This document shows positions 19,051 through 27,910 of a stretch of 64,000 nucleotides of DNA, in pieces (within the stretch, counting starts at the first letter, position 1; the number at the start of each line of letters is the position of its first letter). The notes under the pieces are model-generated. The model had not been told where the DNA came from, did no database searches, and saw only the letters and a program-made list of their open reading frames with translations. The stretch comes from Variovorax paradoxus EPS (GTDB lineage: Bacteria; Pseudomonadota; Gammaproteobacteria; Burkholderiales; Burkholderiaceae_C): NCBI RefSeq assembly GCF_000184745.1, contig NC_014931.1, positions 1,674,001 to 1,738,000 on the forward strand, given 5' to 3'. The translations under genes were made by a program, and so were the position numbers.

Positions 19051-20148
19051 GTGAAAAACATTATAGGTGCGAAGCAAAGCCCCGAGACCGCTCCAAATCC
19101 CGCAGATCGAAATGCCGGGGCCGAGGCAGGCGTGCATGCGGCCATCAAATTCATCACCGTCGACGCGGAGTCCGCGGGGCAGCGGCTCGACAACTTCCTG
19201 TTCCGTCATCTGAAAGGCGTACCCAAGACGCATGTCTACCGGATCATCCGGTCGGGCGAGGTGCGCATCAACAAAGGGCGCGTCCAGGCCGAGACTCGCA
19301 TCGAGGTCGGCGATGTGCTGAGGCTTCCGCCGGTGCGGATTTCGCCGCGCGCGGAAGAGGGCGCCACATCTCCGGCACCGGCCCGCGAATTCCCGGTGCT
19401 GCTCGAAGACGATGCCGTGCTGGCCATCGATAAACCCGCCGGCGTCGCGGTGCATGGCGGCAGCGGCGTGAGCTTCGGCGTGATCGAGCAGTTGCGCACC
19501 GCGCGACCGGGCGCCAAATTTCTGGAGCTGGTCCACCGGCTGGACCGCGAAACCTCCGGCATCCTGCTAGTCGCCAAGAAGCGCAGCGCGCTGGTCGCGC
19601 TCCAGGACCAGTTCCGCGAGCGCGAAACAGGCAAGACCTACCTGGCGCTGGTCGAAGGCGACTGGCCTGCCAACAAGAAGGTGCTCGATGCGCCGCTCGC
19701 CAAGTATTTGTTGCCCGACGGTTCCGGCGCCGGTGCCGGCGAACGCCGCGTGCGCGTGGTCGCCAAGGACCATCCCGACGCGATGCGCGCCATCACGCTG
19801 GTTCGCGTGCTCGCGCGGCTCACGCTGCCGGGCGACGCCACGCCGCTGTCATTGCTGGCGGTGACGATCAAGACCGGACGCACCCACCAGATCCGCGTGC
19901 ACCTGGCCTCGGCCGGCCACGCGATCGCGGGCGACGACAAATACGGCGACTTCGAGCGCCAGCGCACGTTGCAGAAGCTCGGCTTGAAGCGCATGTTTCT
20001 TCACGCATGGCGCTTGCAGTTCAATCACCCGGCGGGCGGCGAGCGCGTCGCGCTGCAGGCCGACCTGCCGCCCGAACTGCACGCGCTGATGCCGCCTTCC
20101 GCGCTCCAGGCGCTGGCCCAACACCCCACTCCCACGGCCCATGACTGA
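19051..20148 (+). CDS. rluC: 23S rRNA pseudouridine synthase RluC/RluD family
   Basis: 365 residues from a GTG start. RluC isomerises uridines in 23S rRNA. An S4 RNA-binding domain (about 43-90, RLDNFLFRHLKGVPKTHVYR) precedes the RluA-type catalytic domain, with the nucleophilic aspartate D165 in VHRLDRETSG and the downstream GRTHQIRVHL motif. The divergent position next to rne matches the rne-rluC order in many proteobacteria, favouring RluC over RluD. The GTG at 19051 is the furthest upstream reasonable start. The real one could be somewhat downstream because the first 30 residues are not conserved-looking. It overlaps the next gene by eight bases. Confidence 0.92.
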   Translation: MKNIIGAKQSPETAPNPADRNAGAEAGVHAAIKFITVDAESAGQRLDNFLFRHLKGVPKTHVYRIIRSGEVRINKGRVQAETRIEVGDVLRLPPVRISPRAEEGATSPAPAREFPVLLEDDAVLAIDKPAGVAVHGGSGVSFGVIEQLRTARPGAKFLELVHRLDRETSGILLVAKKRSALVALQDQFRERETGKTYLALVEGDWPANKKVLDAPLAKYLLPDGSGAGAGERRVRVVAKDHPDAMRAITLVRVLARLTLPGDATPLSLLAVTIKTGRTHQIRVHLASAGHAIAGDDKYGDFERQRTLQKLGLKRMFLHAWRLQFNHPAGGERVALQADLPPELHALMPPSALQALAQHPTPTAHD

Positions 20149-20815
20149 TTCTTCCGCCAGACCTCCCCGCTTCGACCTGATCGCCTTCGACTGGGACGGC
20201 ACGCTCTACGACTCCACGCGCCTGATCGTGCGCTGCATCCAGGCTGCGGTCATCGATGTCGGCGGCGCGAAGCCCACCGAGAACGACGCCGCCTGGGTGA
20301 TCGGCCTTGGCCTTGCCGAAGCGCTCGCACGCGCCGCACCCGATGTGCCGAAGGAAAAATATGCCGAGCTCGGCGCGCGCTACCGCTACCACTACCTGCA
20401 ACATCAAGATGACCTGGTGCTGTTCGACGGCGTGCTGCAGATGCTCGACGCCCTGCGCGCGCGCGGCCACAAGCTGGCCGTTGCCACCGGCAAGTCGCGC
20501 CGCGGGCTGAACGAAGCACTGAAGTCCGTCGCGTTGCGCGACCGCTTCGACGCCTCGCGCACCGCCGACGAGACCTTCGGCAAACCACATCCGCGCATGC
20601 TGCTGGAGCTGATGGAGGAGCTCGACGTGCCCGCCGAGCGCACGCTGATGATCGGTGACACCACGCACGACCTGCAACTCGCGACGAATGCCGGCTGCGC
20701 CAGCGTGGGCGTGAGCTATGGCGCGCACGAGCCGTCGAGCTTCGACGAGTTCAAGCCGCTCTTCGTCGCCCATTCGGTGCCCGCGCTCGAAACGTGGCTC
20801 CTCGACAACGCCTGA
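20141..20815 (+). CDS. HAD-superfamily phosphatase, phosphoglycolate phosphatase-like
   Basis: 224 residues. HAD motif I is FDWDGTLYDS (nucleophile D17, acid D19), motif II lies in KLAVATGKSR, motif III is the lysine in TFGKPHP, and motif IV is MIGDTTHD. The helical cap between motifs I and II fits subclass IA enzymes such as Gph and the pseudouridine-5'-phosphatase-like proteins that often follow rluC. Substrate is not determined. Its start overlaps the rluC stop by eight bases and the Rieske gene follows 10 bases later. Confidence 0.88.
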   Translation: MTDSSARPPRFDLIAFDWDGTLYDSTRLIVRCIQAAVIDVGGAKPTENDAAWVIGLGLAEALARAAPDVPKEKYAELGARYRYHYLQHQDDLVLFDGVLQMLDALRARGHKLAVATGKSRRGLNEALKSVALRDRFDASRTADETFGKPHPRMLLELMEELDVPAERTLMIGDTTHDLQLATNAGCASVGVSYGAHEPSSFDEFKPLFVAHSVPALETWLLDNA

Positions 20816-20825
20816 AGATTTCGTC

Positions 20826-21194
20826 ATGAGCGAAGAGTGCATCCCGTTGTGCAATGCCTCGGACCTCGTCGAAGGCGGCCGCGCCGTGCCCTTCGATGTG
20901 GTTCATGGTGGCGAAACCTGCCGCGCCTTTGCGGTGCGCTTCGAGGGCCAGGCGCACGCATACCTCAACCGGTGCAGTCATGTGGCGATGGAAATGGACT
21001 TTCAGCCCGACCGCTTCTTCGACGACACCGGCCAGTGGCTGCTGTGCGCCACCCACGGCGCGGTCTACCAGCCCGACACCGGCGAATGCATGGGCGGCCC
21101 CTGCCGCGGCGGCCTCGTGAAGATCGCCTTGAGCGAACGAGACGGCGTGGTGCACTGGCATACTGCCTGGAACCTCCAACCTCTCACCTTCTGA
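20826..21194 (+). CDS. Rieske [2Fe-2S] ferredoxin-like protein
   Basis: 122 residues. The Rieske cluster ligands are present in the right order: Cys50 and His52 (CSH), Cys74 and His77 (CATHG). The protein is a free-standing Rieske domain of the ferredoxin type, with no membrane segment. Start MSEECIPLCN was chosen because it lies just after the HAD stop; the longer in-frame extension is within the HAD gene. Partner is unknown. The S49 peptidase gene begins four bases after its stop. Confidence 0.88.
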   Translation: MSEECIPLCNASDLVEGGRAVPFDVVHGGETCRAFAVRFEGQAHAYLNRCSHVAMEMDFQPDRFFDDTGQWLLCATHGAVYQPDTGECMGGPCRGGLVKIALSERDGVVHWHTAWNLQPLTF

Positions 21195-21197
21195 CAC

Positions 21198-22229
21198 ATG
21201 ACCGACCCGAATCGCAGGGAACCCGAGGGTTTCGATCCGTTGGAACCGGTAGCTCCCCTCACCACCCCCAAGAACATGGCTCAAGACCCTACACAGCGCC
21301 CCGGCTGGGAGCGCGCAACGCTTGAAAAGCTTGCCTTCGCCGCGCTCGGCGAGCAAAAGGCCACGCGCCGCTGGAAGACCTTCGTGCGTCTCGCATGGCT
21401 CGCGTTCTTCATCTTTCTGGCCTGGTTCGCGCTCTCGCGCAGCACGCCGAGCACCGCCAAGACCACGGCCCACACGGCGGTCGTCGAGATCAAGGGCGAG
21501 ATCGCAGCGGGCGGCGACGCCAGCGCCGAGTTCGTCGTGGCCGCCATGAAGACGGCCTTCGAGGACGAAGGCGCCAAGGGCGTGGTGCTGCTGATCAACT
21601 CGCCGGGCGGCAGCCCGGTGCAGGCCGGCATCATCAACGACGAGATCAAGCGCCTGAAGGCCAAGCACAAGAAGCCGGTCTACGCGGTGGTCGAGGAGAC
21701 CTGCGCTTCTGCCGCCTATTACATTGCCGCCGGCGCTGACAAGATCTTCGTCGACAAGGCCAGCATCGTCGGCAGCATCGGCGTGCTGATGGACGGCTTC
21801 GGCTTCACCGGCGTGATGGACAAGGTGGGCGTGGAGCGCCGCCTGCTCACGGCTGGCGAGAACAAGGGCTTCCTCGATCCGTTCAGCCCGATGAGCGATG
21901 CGCAGCGTGCACACGCCCAGACGATGCTCAACCAGATCCACGCGCAGTTCATCAACGTGGTGAAGACCGGCCGCGGCGATCGGCTGAAGCTCGACACCCC
22001 GGGCCTGTTCAGCGGCCTGTTCTGGAGCGGCGAGCAGGCGGTCGAGTACGGCCTGGCCGATCAGCTCGGCAACGTCGACTTCGTGGCGCGCGAAGTGATC
22101 AAGGCCGAAGAGGTCATCGACTACACCCGTCGCGACAACGTGGCCGAAAAGCTGGCCAAGAAGTTCGGCGCCGCGATGGGCGAAGCCTCGGTGCGCTCGC
22201 TGCAGGTGGCGACACCCGCGCTGCGCTGA
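21198..22229 (+). CDS. sppA: S49 peptidase, signal peptide peptidase SppA-type
   Basis: 343 residues, the short single-domain form. One membrane segment at about 63-79 (VRLAWLAFFIFLAWFAL) anchors a periplasmic ClpP-fold domain. The Ser-Lys dyad can be placed at S171 (CASAAYYIAAGAD) and K223 (ENKGFLDPF), 52 residues apart as in Bacillus SppA. INSPGGSP is the substrate-strand motif. It degrades cleaved signal peptides in the membrane. It closes the rluC-HAD-Rieske run and converges on an MFS gene 16 bases away; no clear terminator is visible there. Confidence 0.93.
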   Translation: MTDPNRREPEGFDPLEPVAPLTTPKNMAQDPTQRPGWERATLEKLAFAALGEQKATRRWKTFVRLAWLAFFIFLAWFALSRSTPSTAKTTAHTAVVEIKGEIAAGGDASAEFVVAAMKTAFEDEGAKGVVLLINSPGGSPVQAGIINDEIKRLKAKHKKPVYAVVEETCASAAYYIAAGADKIFVDKASIVGSIGVLMDGFGFTGVMDKVGVERRLLTAGENKGFLDPFSPMSDAQRAHAQTMLNQIHAQFINVVKTGRGDRLKLDTPGLFSGLFWSGEQAVEYGLADQLGNVDFVAREVIKAEEVIDYTRRDNVAEKLAKKFGAAMGEASVRSLQVATPALR

Positions 22230-22245
22230 AGCAGATCAAAAGCCC

Positions 22246-23400
22246 TCAGGCCGCTTCGCTGCGCGTGAAGCGGGCTGACGCGGCCAGCGCCGCAGCGAAG
22301 ATCACCACCACATAGAGCGCGGCAGTCAGTGAACTGGCCCGCGCCAGCAGGCCGATCACCGCGGGGCCGGCCATGAATCCCAGATAGGCCACGGCCGACA
22401 CCGACGCGATGCCGCTGGCGGGCTCGACGCCCGGCACGCGGGCCGAAGCGCCGAACAGGATCGGCACGACATTCGCAAAACCGATTCCGACGCCCGCAAA
22501 GCCGACCAGCGCGAGCCAGGGGAGATCGGTCAGCAGCACCAACGTCATCGATGCAGCGGCGAGTGCGCCGCTTCCCCGCAGCAAGGCAATCGGGGTGAAG
22601 CGGGCGCGCATCGCGTCGCCGCCGAAACGCGCAGCCGCCATGGCCGCGGAGAAGGCCGCATAGGCCAGCGCCGCCTGCTTCTGCGGGCTGCCCAGCTCCT
22701 GCTGCATATAGAGAACGCTCCAGTCGTAGATCGCGCCTTCAGCGATCAGGCCCAGCGCGGCCAGAACGCCGAGCACCGCAAGCGGGCCGCGGGGCAGGCG
22801 AAAGCTGTGGTCGGCACCGGCTGCGTTGCCCGTGGCCGCCTTGGGCAGCATGCGTGTCGAGGACAGGGCAACGAGCAGCACCATCACCGCCGCGACCAGC
22901 AGCAGATGCGTTTGCGCACTCATGCCCGCTGCAAGCACCGCACTGCCGCTCGCGGCGCCTGCCATGCCGCCCAAGCTGAACATGCCGTGCATGCCACTCA
23001 TCAGCGGCGTGCCGCTTTGCATTTCGAGCTGCGCCGCTTCAGTGTTGATGGCCACGTCGAACACGCTGGTGACGAGGCCGAACGCGGCCAGCAAACCCAT
23101 CAGCGCGAAGTAGCCCGGCATGGCGATCAAGCCGGCGAGCAGCAGCGCATAGACGCAGCCCGAAAGGGCGGCGATCCGTCGCGGACCGTGGCGGCCGATC
23201 CAGCGGCCCGCGCTGGTCAGGCCGAACATGGCGCCGGCGCCTGCGGCGAGCAGGGCCAGCCCGAGTTGGGCTTCGTCCAGGCCGTAGTGCGCCTTGACCG
23301 TGGGCACATGCACGCCCCAGGTCGCGAAGATGAAGCCGGAAGAAAAGAACTGCGCGCGCGAGGCCCAGCGCGTGCCGGCGGTCACCACCACCATCGTCAA
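22246..23400 (-). CDS. MFS transporter, YbjJ/fucose-permease-like
   Basis: 384 residues with about 12 hydrophobic segments. TM1 reads SSGFIFATWGVHVPTVK, followed by GLDEAQLGLALLAAGAG, the pattern of the YbjJ-like MFS branch. Motif A is reduced to RWIGRHGPRR. The start codon overlaps the stop of the RsmI-like methyltransferase by four bases, so it is the third gene of the maf-methyltransferase-MFS unit. Substrate unknown. Confidence 0.83.
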   Translation of the reverse strand: MTMVVVTAGTRWASRAQFFSSGFIFATWGVHVPTVKAHYGLDEAQLGLALLAAGAGAMFGLTSAGRWIGRHGPRRIAALSGCVYALLLAGLIAMPGYFALMGLLAAFGLVTSVFDVAINTEAAQLEMQSGTPLMSGMHGMFSLGGMAGAASGSAVLAAGMSAQTHLLLVAAVMVLLVALSSTRMLPKAATGNAAGADHSFRLPRGPLAVLGVLAALGLIAEGAIYDWSVLYMQQELGSPQKQAALAYAAFSAAMAAARFGGDAMRARFTPIALLRGSGALAAASMTLVLLTDLPWLALVGFAGVGIGFANVVPILFGASARVPGVEPASGIASVSAVAYLGFMAGPAVIGLLARASSLTAALYVVVIFAAALAASARFTRSEAA

Positions 23401-24158
23401 CGCCCGATCGCGAACACGGCGGGCAGGCGCTCGTCGGTTGCGGTCTGCGGCTTGGCGCGCCAGGATTTCACGGTCTCGCTGCGCACATGGGACGTTGCGA
23501 GGGTCAGGCCGCGCGCGACGGCGAGGCGGGTGTTTTGATGCATCGTTTGAACCAAGGCCTGCAACAGCGCGGCATTGCGGTAGGGCGTTTCGATGAAAAG
23601 CTGCGTCTGGCCGGTCTTGAGGGCGATCGCTTCGAGTTCACGGATGCGGATCTGGCGCTCGCTCGCGTCCTGCGGCAGGTAGCCGACGAAGGCGAAGTTC
23701 TGGCCGTTCAGGCCGCTCGCGGCCAGGGCTAGCAGCAGCGAGACTGGGCCGGTCAGCGGCACCACGGTGATCCCGAGGTCGTGCGCGGCGCGCGCCACCG
23801 AGGAGCCCGGATCCGCCACCGCCGGCATGCCGGCTTCGCTCAGCAGGCCGATGTCGTGGCCTTCGAGCGCGGCGGCCAGCAGCGGCCGGGCGTCGAACTG
23901 GCCGGCGTGATCGCCTTTCTTGTGCACTTCGCGCGGCAGTTCCTGGATGACCTGCGCCTGCAGCGGAGCGGCCAGCGGCGCGACCGCGTCGATGCGCTTG
24001 AGGTAGGCGCGGGCGGATTTCGCGTTCTCGCAGATCCAGTGCGTGATGCCGGCGGCCACCTGCAGGGTGCCGAGCGGCAGCGCGTCTTGCAGCGGGGCTT
24101 GGAGGTCGCAGCCGAAATCGAGCGGCGCGGGAACGAGGTAGAGCTTGCCGTGGGTCAC
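23397..24158 (-). CDS. RsmI-like tetrapyrrole/SAM methyltransferase of unknown substrate
   Basis: 253 residues. The N-terminal KLYLVPAPLDFG corresponds to the opening strand of the RsmI (16S rRNA 2'-O-methyltransferase) family. GLLSEAGMPAVADPGSSV matches the conserved SDAGTPLIxDPG region, and VVPLTGPVSLLLALAASGL matches the following loop. Several positions differ from true RsmI, so this looks like a paralogue of uncertain substrate. Its start overlaps the stop of the upstream maf gene and its stop overlaps the MFS start, both by four bases. Confidence 0.75.
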   Translation of the reverse strand: MTHGKLYLVPAPLDFGCDLQAPLQDALPLGTLQVAAGITHWICENAKSARAYLKRIDAVAPLAAPLQAQVIQELPREVHKKGDHAGQFDARPLLAAALEGHDIGLLSEAGMPAVADPGSSVARAAHDLGITVVPLTGPVSLLLALAASGLNGQNFAFVGYLPQDASERQIRIRELEAIALKTGQTQLFIETPYRNAALLQALVQTMHQNTRLAVARGLTLATSHVRSETVKSWRAKPQTATDERLPAVFAIGR

Positions 24159-24736
24159 AGGAGTTCGACCCCCGCGGCGCGCAGCATCTGGCAGGTGCGG
24201 ATCAGCGGGAGGCCGACCAGTGCGGTCGGATCGTCGCTGTCGATGGCGCTCAAGAGGGCGATGCCGAGGCCTTCGCTCTTGGCGCTGCCGGCGCAGTCGT
24301 AAGGCTGCTCGGCCTGGAGGTAGCGCTCGATGGCGGCGTCACTGAGTTCACGGAACACGACGCGCACGGGCGCCAGGTCGCGCTGGACAAAGCCGGTGGC
24401 GTGGCAGACGACGGCGACTGCGGTCTGAAAGATCAGCGTCTGGCCGCGCATCCGGCGCAACTGGGTGGTGGCGCGGGCATGGTCGCCGGGCTTGCCGAGC
24501 GCCTCGCCGGCGAGGTCAGCCACCTGGTCGGAGCCGATCACCACCGCTTCGGGAAAGCGGACGGCGACGGCGTTGGCTTTTTCCAGGGCAAGGCGTTCGG
24601 CCAGGGCACGGGGCGTTTCGCCGGCCAGCGCGGTTTCATCGACTTCCGGGGCGTGCACATCGAAGGGCAGGTGCAGGCGGGTCATCAGTTCGCGGCGGTA
24701 GCGCGAGGTCGAGGCGAGGATCACGGGGCGTTGCAT
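24155..24736 (-). CDS. yceF: Maf-family nucleotide pyrophosphatase, YceF type (7-methyl-GTP)
   Basis: 193 residues starting MQRPVILASTSRYRREL, the standard Maf N-terminus. Further motifs are APEVDET at 29-34, IGSDQV with the catalytic aspartate D70, the CAGSAKSEGLGIAL segment and GLPLIRTCQMLR. These match YceF, which hydrolyses m7GTP, rather than YhdE. I trimmed the longer frame from 24781 because the conserved protein starts at 24736. It is divergent from yceD, 83 bases away, as in many proteobacteria. Confidence 0.93.
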   Translation of the reverse strand: MQRPVILASTSRYRRELMTRLHLPFDVHAPEVDETALAGETPRALAERLALEKANAVAVRFPEAVVIGSDQVADLAGEALGKPGDHARATTQLRRMRGQTLIFQTAVAVVCHATGFVQRDLAPVRVVFRELSDAAIERYLQAEQPYDCAGSAKSEGLGIALLSAIDSDDPTALVGLPLIRTCQMLRAAGVELL

Positions 24737-24819
24737 GGGGACGATTGTGCGTGAGCCGCGCAAAAACCTTCTGTCACGCACCCTGCCGGTGAAGCGGCCG
24801 GCGCGCTAGACTGGCGCGG

Positions 24820-25377
24820 ATGAAGAGAGAATTTGCCCCCGAACGGCTCGACGTGGCCGGCTTTGCCGCCGCAGCCGCAACCCTGAATGCCGCCGACCCG
24901 GTTCCTAACTATGTGCGCCTTGTCGCCGAACTGGCGGATCCGGCCGCTGATGCCGTCGTCCACTGGGAAGCCACCGGCGAGGAACGGCCGGGCGCCGACG
25001 GCAAGGCCGCGCCCTGGCTGCACCTGGAAGCGGAGGCGATCGTTCCGCTGACTTGCCAACGCTGTCTGGCGCCCGTCGAGGCGGAACTCGTGGTGGACCG
25101 CTGGTTCCGTTTCGTTGCCGACGAAGCCACGGCGGAGGCCGAAGACGATGAAGCCGACGAAGATCTGCTGGTCATCAGCAGGGATTTCGACCTTCACACC
25201 CTGATCGAGGACGAGCTGTTGATGGAAATTCCCGTCATGCCTGTCCACGATGTCTGCCCCGAGCCGGTTCGCCTGTCGTCCAGCGACGATGATTTCCAGG
25301 CGGCCGAGGAAGCCAAGCCGAACCCGTTCGCGATGCTCGGAGCGTTGCGTTCGCGCAAGCCGGATGAGGGCAAGTAG
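24820..25377 (+). CDS. yceD: YceD/DUF177 family protein (23S rRNA accumulation protein)
   Basis: 185 residues. The family hallmark is CQRCL (cysteines 79 and 82) at the end of a beta-rich stretch, followed by an acidic linker and an [14 protein letters not shown] strand; another Cys-Pro pair follows. YceD is linked to 23S rRNA accumulation and almost always precedes rpmF, as here. It ends about 20 bases before a promoter-like -10 for rpmF. Confidence 0.92.
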   Translation: MKREFAPERLDVAGFAAAAATLNAADPVPNYVRLVAELADPAADAVVHWEATGEERPGADGKAAPWLHLEAEAIVPLTCQRCLAPVEAELVVDRWFRFVADEATAEAEDDEADEDLLVISRDFDLHTLIEDELLMEIPVMPVHDVCPEPVRLSSSDDDFQAAEEAKPNPFAMLGALRSRKPDEGK

Positions 25378-25403
25378 CCCTTTCCCGGCGCCTAGGCTAT
25401 AAT
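25375..25403 (+). promoter_or_regulatory. Candidate promoter upstream of rpmF
   Basis: A perfect -10 hexamer TATAAT lies at 25398-25403 in the 164-base gap before rpmF. The -35 position 17 bases upstream (TAGCCC) is poor. If used, it gives rpmF a leader of about 130 bases, long enough for ribosomal-protein autoregulation, but no structure was identified with confidence. Confidence 0.4.
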
Positions 25404-25541
25404 CATGGGCTTCGCGCGCGCCGCCGTGAGCAGCGATACAGAGATGACAAACAGGGGCATTCCATACATGCCGCTCACTTTTTTGTATTGCCACCGCTTG
25501 AGCCCGTATCCAGTCACTCACCTAACAGTCCAGGAGCCATC

Positions 25542-25724
25542 ATGGCCGTCCAGCAAAACAAGAAGTCGCCTTCCAAGCGCGGCATGCACCGTTCCCACAA
25601 TGCACTGGTCGTGCCCGGCATCGCCGTGGAGCCGACCACTGGCGAAACGCACCTGCGCCACCACATCAGCCCGAACGGTTTCTACCGTGGCCGTCAGGTG
25701 CTCAAGAACAAGTCCGAAGCCTGA
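25542..25724 (+). CDS. rpmF: 50S ribosomal protein L32
   Basis: 60 residues, [20 protein letters not shown], the L32 signature rich in Lys/Arg. The C-terminal [15 protein letters not shown] matches the betaproteobacterial form, which lacks the zinc cysteines of some L32 variants. It is followed by a strong intrinsic terminator before plsX. AGGAG lies about seven bases upstream of the ATG. Confidence 0.97.
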   Translation: MAVQQNKKSPSKRGMHRSHNALVVPGIAVEPTTGETHLRHHISPNGFYRGRQVLKNKSEA

Positions 25725-25743
25725 TTTCGCACTCCAAGGCCAA

Positions 25744-25784
25744 GGCCCGAAGCTACTTTTCCTGTAGCGTCGGGCCTTTGTTTT
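25744..25784 (+). terminator. Intrinsic terminator between rpmF and plsX
   Basis: Arms 25744-25756 and 25764-25776 (GGCCCGA paired with TCGGGCC, extended by GCTAC/GTAGC with one mismatch) enclose a seven-base loop TTTTCCT and are followed by TTTGTTTT. It ends one base before the plsX ATG, so it occupies the place where a ribosome-binding site would be. Confidence 0.85.
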
Positions 25785-25785
25785 G

Positions 25786-26883
25786 ATGGCTACGCCTTCT
25801 TCTCCCGAATTCACTGCTGCGCCTTCCGCGATCACGCTCGCCGTGGATTGCATGGGGGGCGACCACGGGCCGCGCGTCACGCTCGCGGCCTGCCGCGCGT
25901 TTCTCGAGCGGCACAGCGAGGCCTCGTTGCTGCTGGTCGGTGCGCCGGCCGCATTGGCGGGGTTCGCCGCACATCCACGCGCCCGCATCGTTGCTGCCAG
26001 CGAAGTGGTGGGTATGGACGATCCCATTGAAATCGCGCTGCGCAAGAAGAAAGACTCTTCGATGCGCATCGCGATTCAGCAAGTCAAGGATGGCGCCGCT
26101 CAGGCGGCCATTTCCGCCGGCAACACCGGCGCGTTGATGGCGATCGCGCGCTACCTGCTCAAGACGCTCGACGGCATTGATCGCCCAGCGATCGCCCCGC
26201 AACTCCCCAACGCAAAAGGCGGAGCGACTACCGTGCTCGATTTGGGTGCGAACGTTGATTGCGATGCCGAGGATTTGCTTCAGTTCGCCGTACTCGGCTC
26301 GGCGTTGGTCTCGGCGCTGACCGGCAACGAGGCGCCTTCGGTCGGCCTGCTCAATATTGGCGAAGAAGCCATTAAAGGCAGCGAAACGATCAAAAAGGCA
26401 AGCCAACTGCTGCGAACGGCTGCCAATTCTAAAGATCTGAACTTCTACGGCAACGTCGAGGGCAACGATATTTTTAAGGGGACGACCGATATTGTCGTCT
26501 GCGACGGCTTTGTCGGAAACGTGGCGCTGAAAGCTAGCGAGGGCGTTGCGTCGATGATTGGCGAGTTCATTCGCGTCGAATTTTCGCGGAGCGTTTTTAC
26601 GAAGATTGCGGCAATTGTCGCCTATCCGGTCCTAAAAGCGTTCAAAAGCCGTCTGGACCACCGTCGCTACAACGGAGCGGCCTTGTTGGGCCTCCGCGGC
26701 CTGGTTTTCAAGAGCCATGGCTCGGCCGACGAAGTGGCTTTCGGACATGCGCTGGATCGCGCTTATGATGCCGCTCGCAACAACCTGCTCGATCGCGTGC
26801 GGGCCCGCATCGCCCACGCCGCGCCTTTGCTCGCGCGGCAGGAACCGGCGGTGCCGGTCGACGCGACGGCCCTTCACGTTTGA
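25786..26883 (+). CDS. plsX: Phosphate acyltransferase PlsX
   Basis: 365 residues. PlsX converts acyl-ACP to acyl-phosphate for phosphatidic acid synthesis at the membrane. The motif [12 protein letters not shown] opens the conserved domain at residue 19, preceded by a Ser/Pro/Ala-rich extension, and [10 protein letters not shown] and [12 protein letters not shown] are typical. The ATG at 25786 follows directly on a hairpin terminator and shows no Shine-Dalgarno. The middle of the gene (about 26240-26660) uses many more A/T-ending codons (ATT, TTT, AAA, CTA) than its neighbours. Its stop overlaps the fabH start by one base. Confidence 0.95.
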   Translation: MATPSSPEFTAAPSAITLAVDCMGGDHGPRVTLAACRAFLERHSEASLLLVGAPAALAGFAAHPRARIVAASEVVGMDDPIEIALRKKKDSSMRIAIQQVKDGAAQAAISAGNTGALMAIARYLLKTLDGIDRPAIAPQLPNAKGGATTVLDLGANVDCDAEDLLQFAVLGSALVSALTGNEAPSVGLLNIGEEAIKGSETIKKASQLLRTAANSKDLNFYGNVEGNDIFKGTTDIVVCDGFVGNVALKASEGVASMIGEFIRVEFSRSVFTKIAAIVAYPVLKAFKSRLDHRRYNGAALLGLRGLVFKSHGSADEVAFGHALDRAYDAARNNLLDRVRARIAHAAPLLARQEPAVPVDATALHV

Positions 26884-27860
26884 TGACCCCTTTTTCACGC
26901 ATCACCGGCACCGGCAGCTATCTGCCCCCACGCCGCGTGACCAATGACAATCTCGCCAAGGAACTGGCGTCGCGCGGCATCGAAACCTCCGATCAGTGGA
27001 TCGTCGAGCGCACCGGCATCCACGCGCGCCACTTTGCAGCGCCGGATGTCGGCAGCAGCGATCTCGGTCTAGAGGCTGCGAAGCACGCACTCGAGGCGGC
27101 GGGCCGCAAGGCGAGCGACGTCGACCTGATCATCGTCGCGACCTCGACGCCCGATATGGTGTTCCCGTCGTCGGCCGCCATCCTCCAGAACAAGCTTGGC
27201 ATCGCCGGCTGTCCGGCGTTCGACGTCCAGGCGGTCTGCAGCGGCTTCGTTTATGCGGTGACCGTGGCGGACGCGATGATTCGCACCGGCACTGCGCGCT
27301 GCGCGCTGGTGATCGGCGCCGAAGTGTTCTCCCGCATCCTCGATTTCAACGATCGCACCACCTGCGTGCTGTTCGGCGATGGCGCGGGCGCGGTGGTCCT
27401 TGAGGCCAGCGACGAGCCCGGCATCCTGTCGAGCGATCTTCATGCCGACGGCAAGCATGTCGGCATTCTTTGTGTGCCGGGCCATGTGTCCGGCGGCAAT
27501 GTGCTGGGCACGCCGTTGCTGCACATGGACGGCCAGGCCGTCTTCAAGCTGGCGGTTCGGGTGCTCGAAGAGGCGGCGCGAACTGCGCTGGCCAAGGCTG
27601 GCAAGACCGAGGCGGATATCGACTGGCTCATTCCGCACCAGGCCAACATCCGCATCATGGAAGGCACGGCCAAGAAGCTGAAGCTGCCACGCGAGAAGCT
27701 GATCGTCACGGTCAACGAGCACGGCAACACCTCTGCCGCTTCGATTCCGCTGGCGCTCGACGAGGCAGTGCGCTCCGGCAAGGTGAAGAAGGGCGAAACG
27801 CTCATGCTCGAAGGCGTGGGTGGTGGTTTCACTTGGGGCGCCGTGCTGCTCAATCTGTAG
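26883..27860 (+). CDS. fabH: 3-oxoacyl-ACP synthase III
   Basis: 325 residues. FabH condenses acetyl-CoA with malonyl-ACP to start fatty-acid synthesis. The catalytic triad is C119 (AVCSGF), H252 (IPHQANIRI) and N282 ([10 protein letters not shown]), all with the expected spacing, and [10 protein letters not shown] closes the protein. The start overlaps the plsX stop (TGATG), and fabD follows after 50 bases. Confidence 0.97.
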   Translation: MTPFSRITGTGSYLPPRRVTNDNLAKELASRGIETSDQWIVERTGIHARHFAAPDVGSSDLGLEAAKHALEAAGRKASDVDLIIVATSTPDMVFPSSAAILQNKLGIAGCPAFDVQAVCSGFVYAVTVADAMIRTGTARCALVIGAEVFSRILDFNDRTTCVLFGDGAGAVVLEASDEPGILSSDLHADGKHVGILCVPGHVSGGNVLGTPLLHMDGQAVFKLAVRVLEEAARTALAKAGKTEADIDWLIPHQANIRIMEGTAKKLKLPREKLIVTVNEHGNTSAASIPLALDEAVRSGKVKKGETLMLEGVGGGFTWGAVLLNL

Positions 27861-27910
27861 CGTATTTGCGGTCCTCTTCAGGGCTGCGATGCGATATGAC
27901 GCATAGAACA

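Noticed and set aside
19051..19070. TATAAT on the reverse strand as an rne promoter
   Set aside because: A perfect -10 is present, but it lies inside the start of rluC, no suitable -35 was found, and it would give rne a leader of more than 540 bases. Kept only as a weak possibility.
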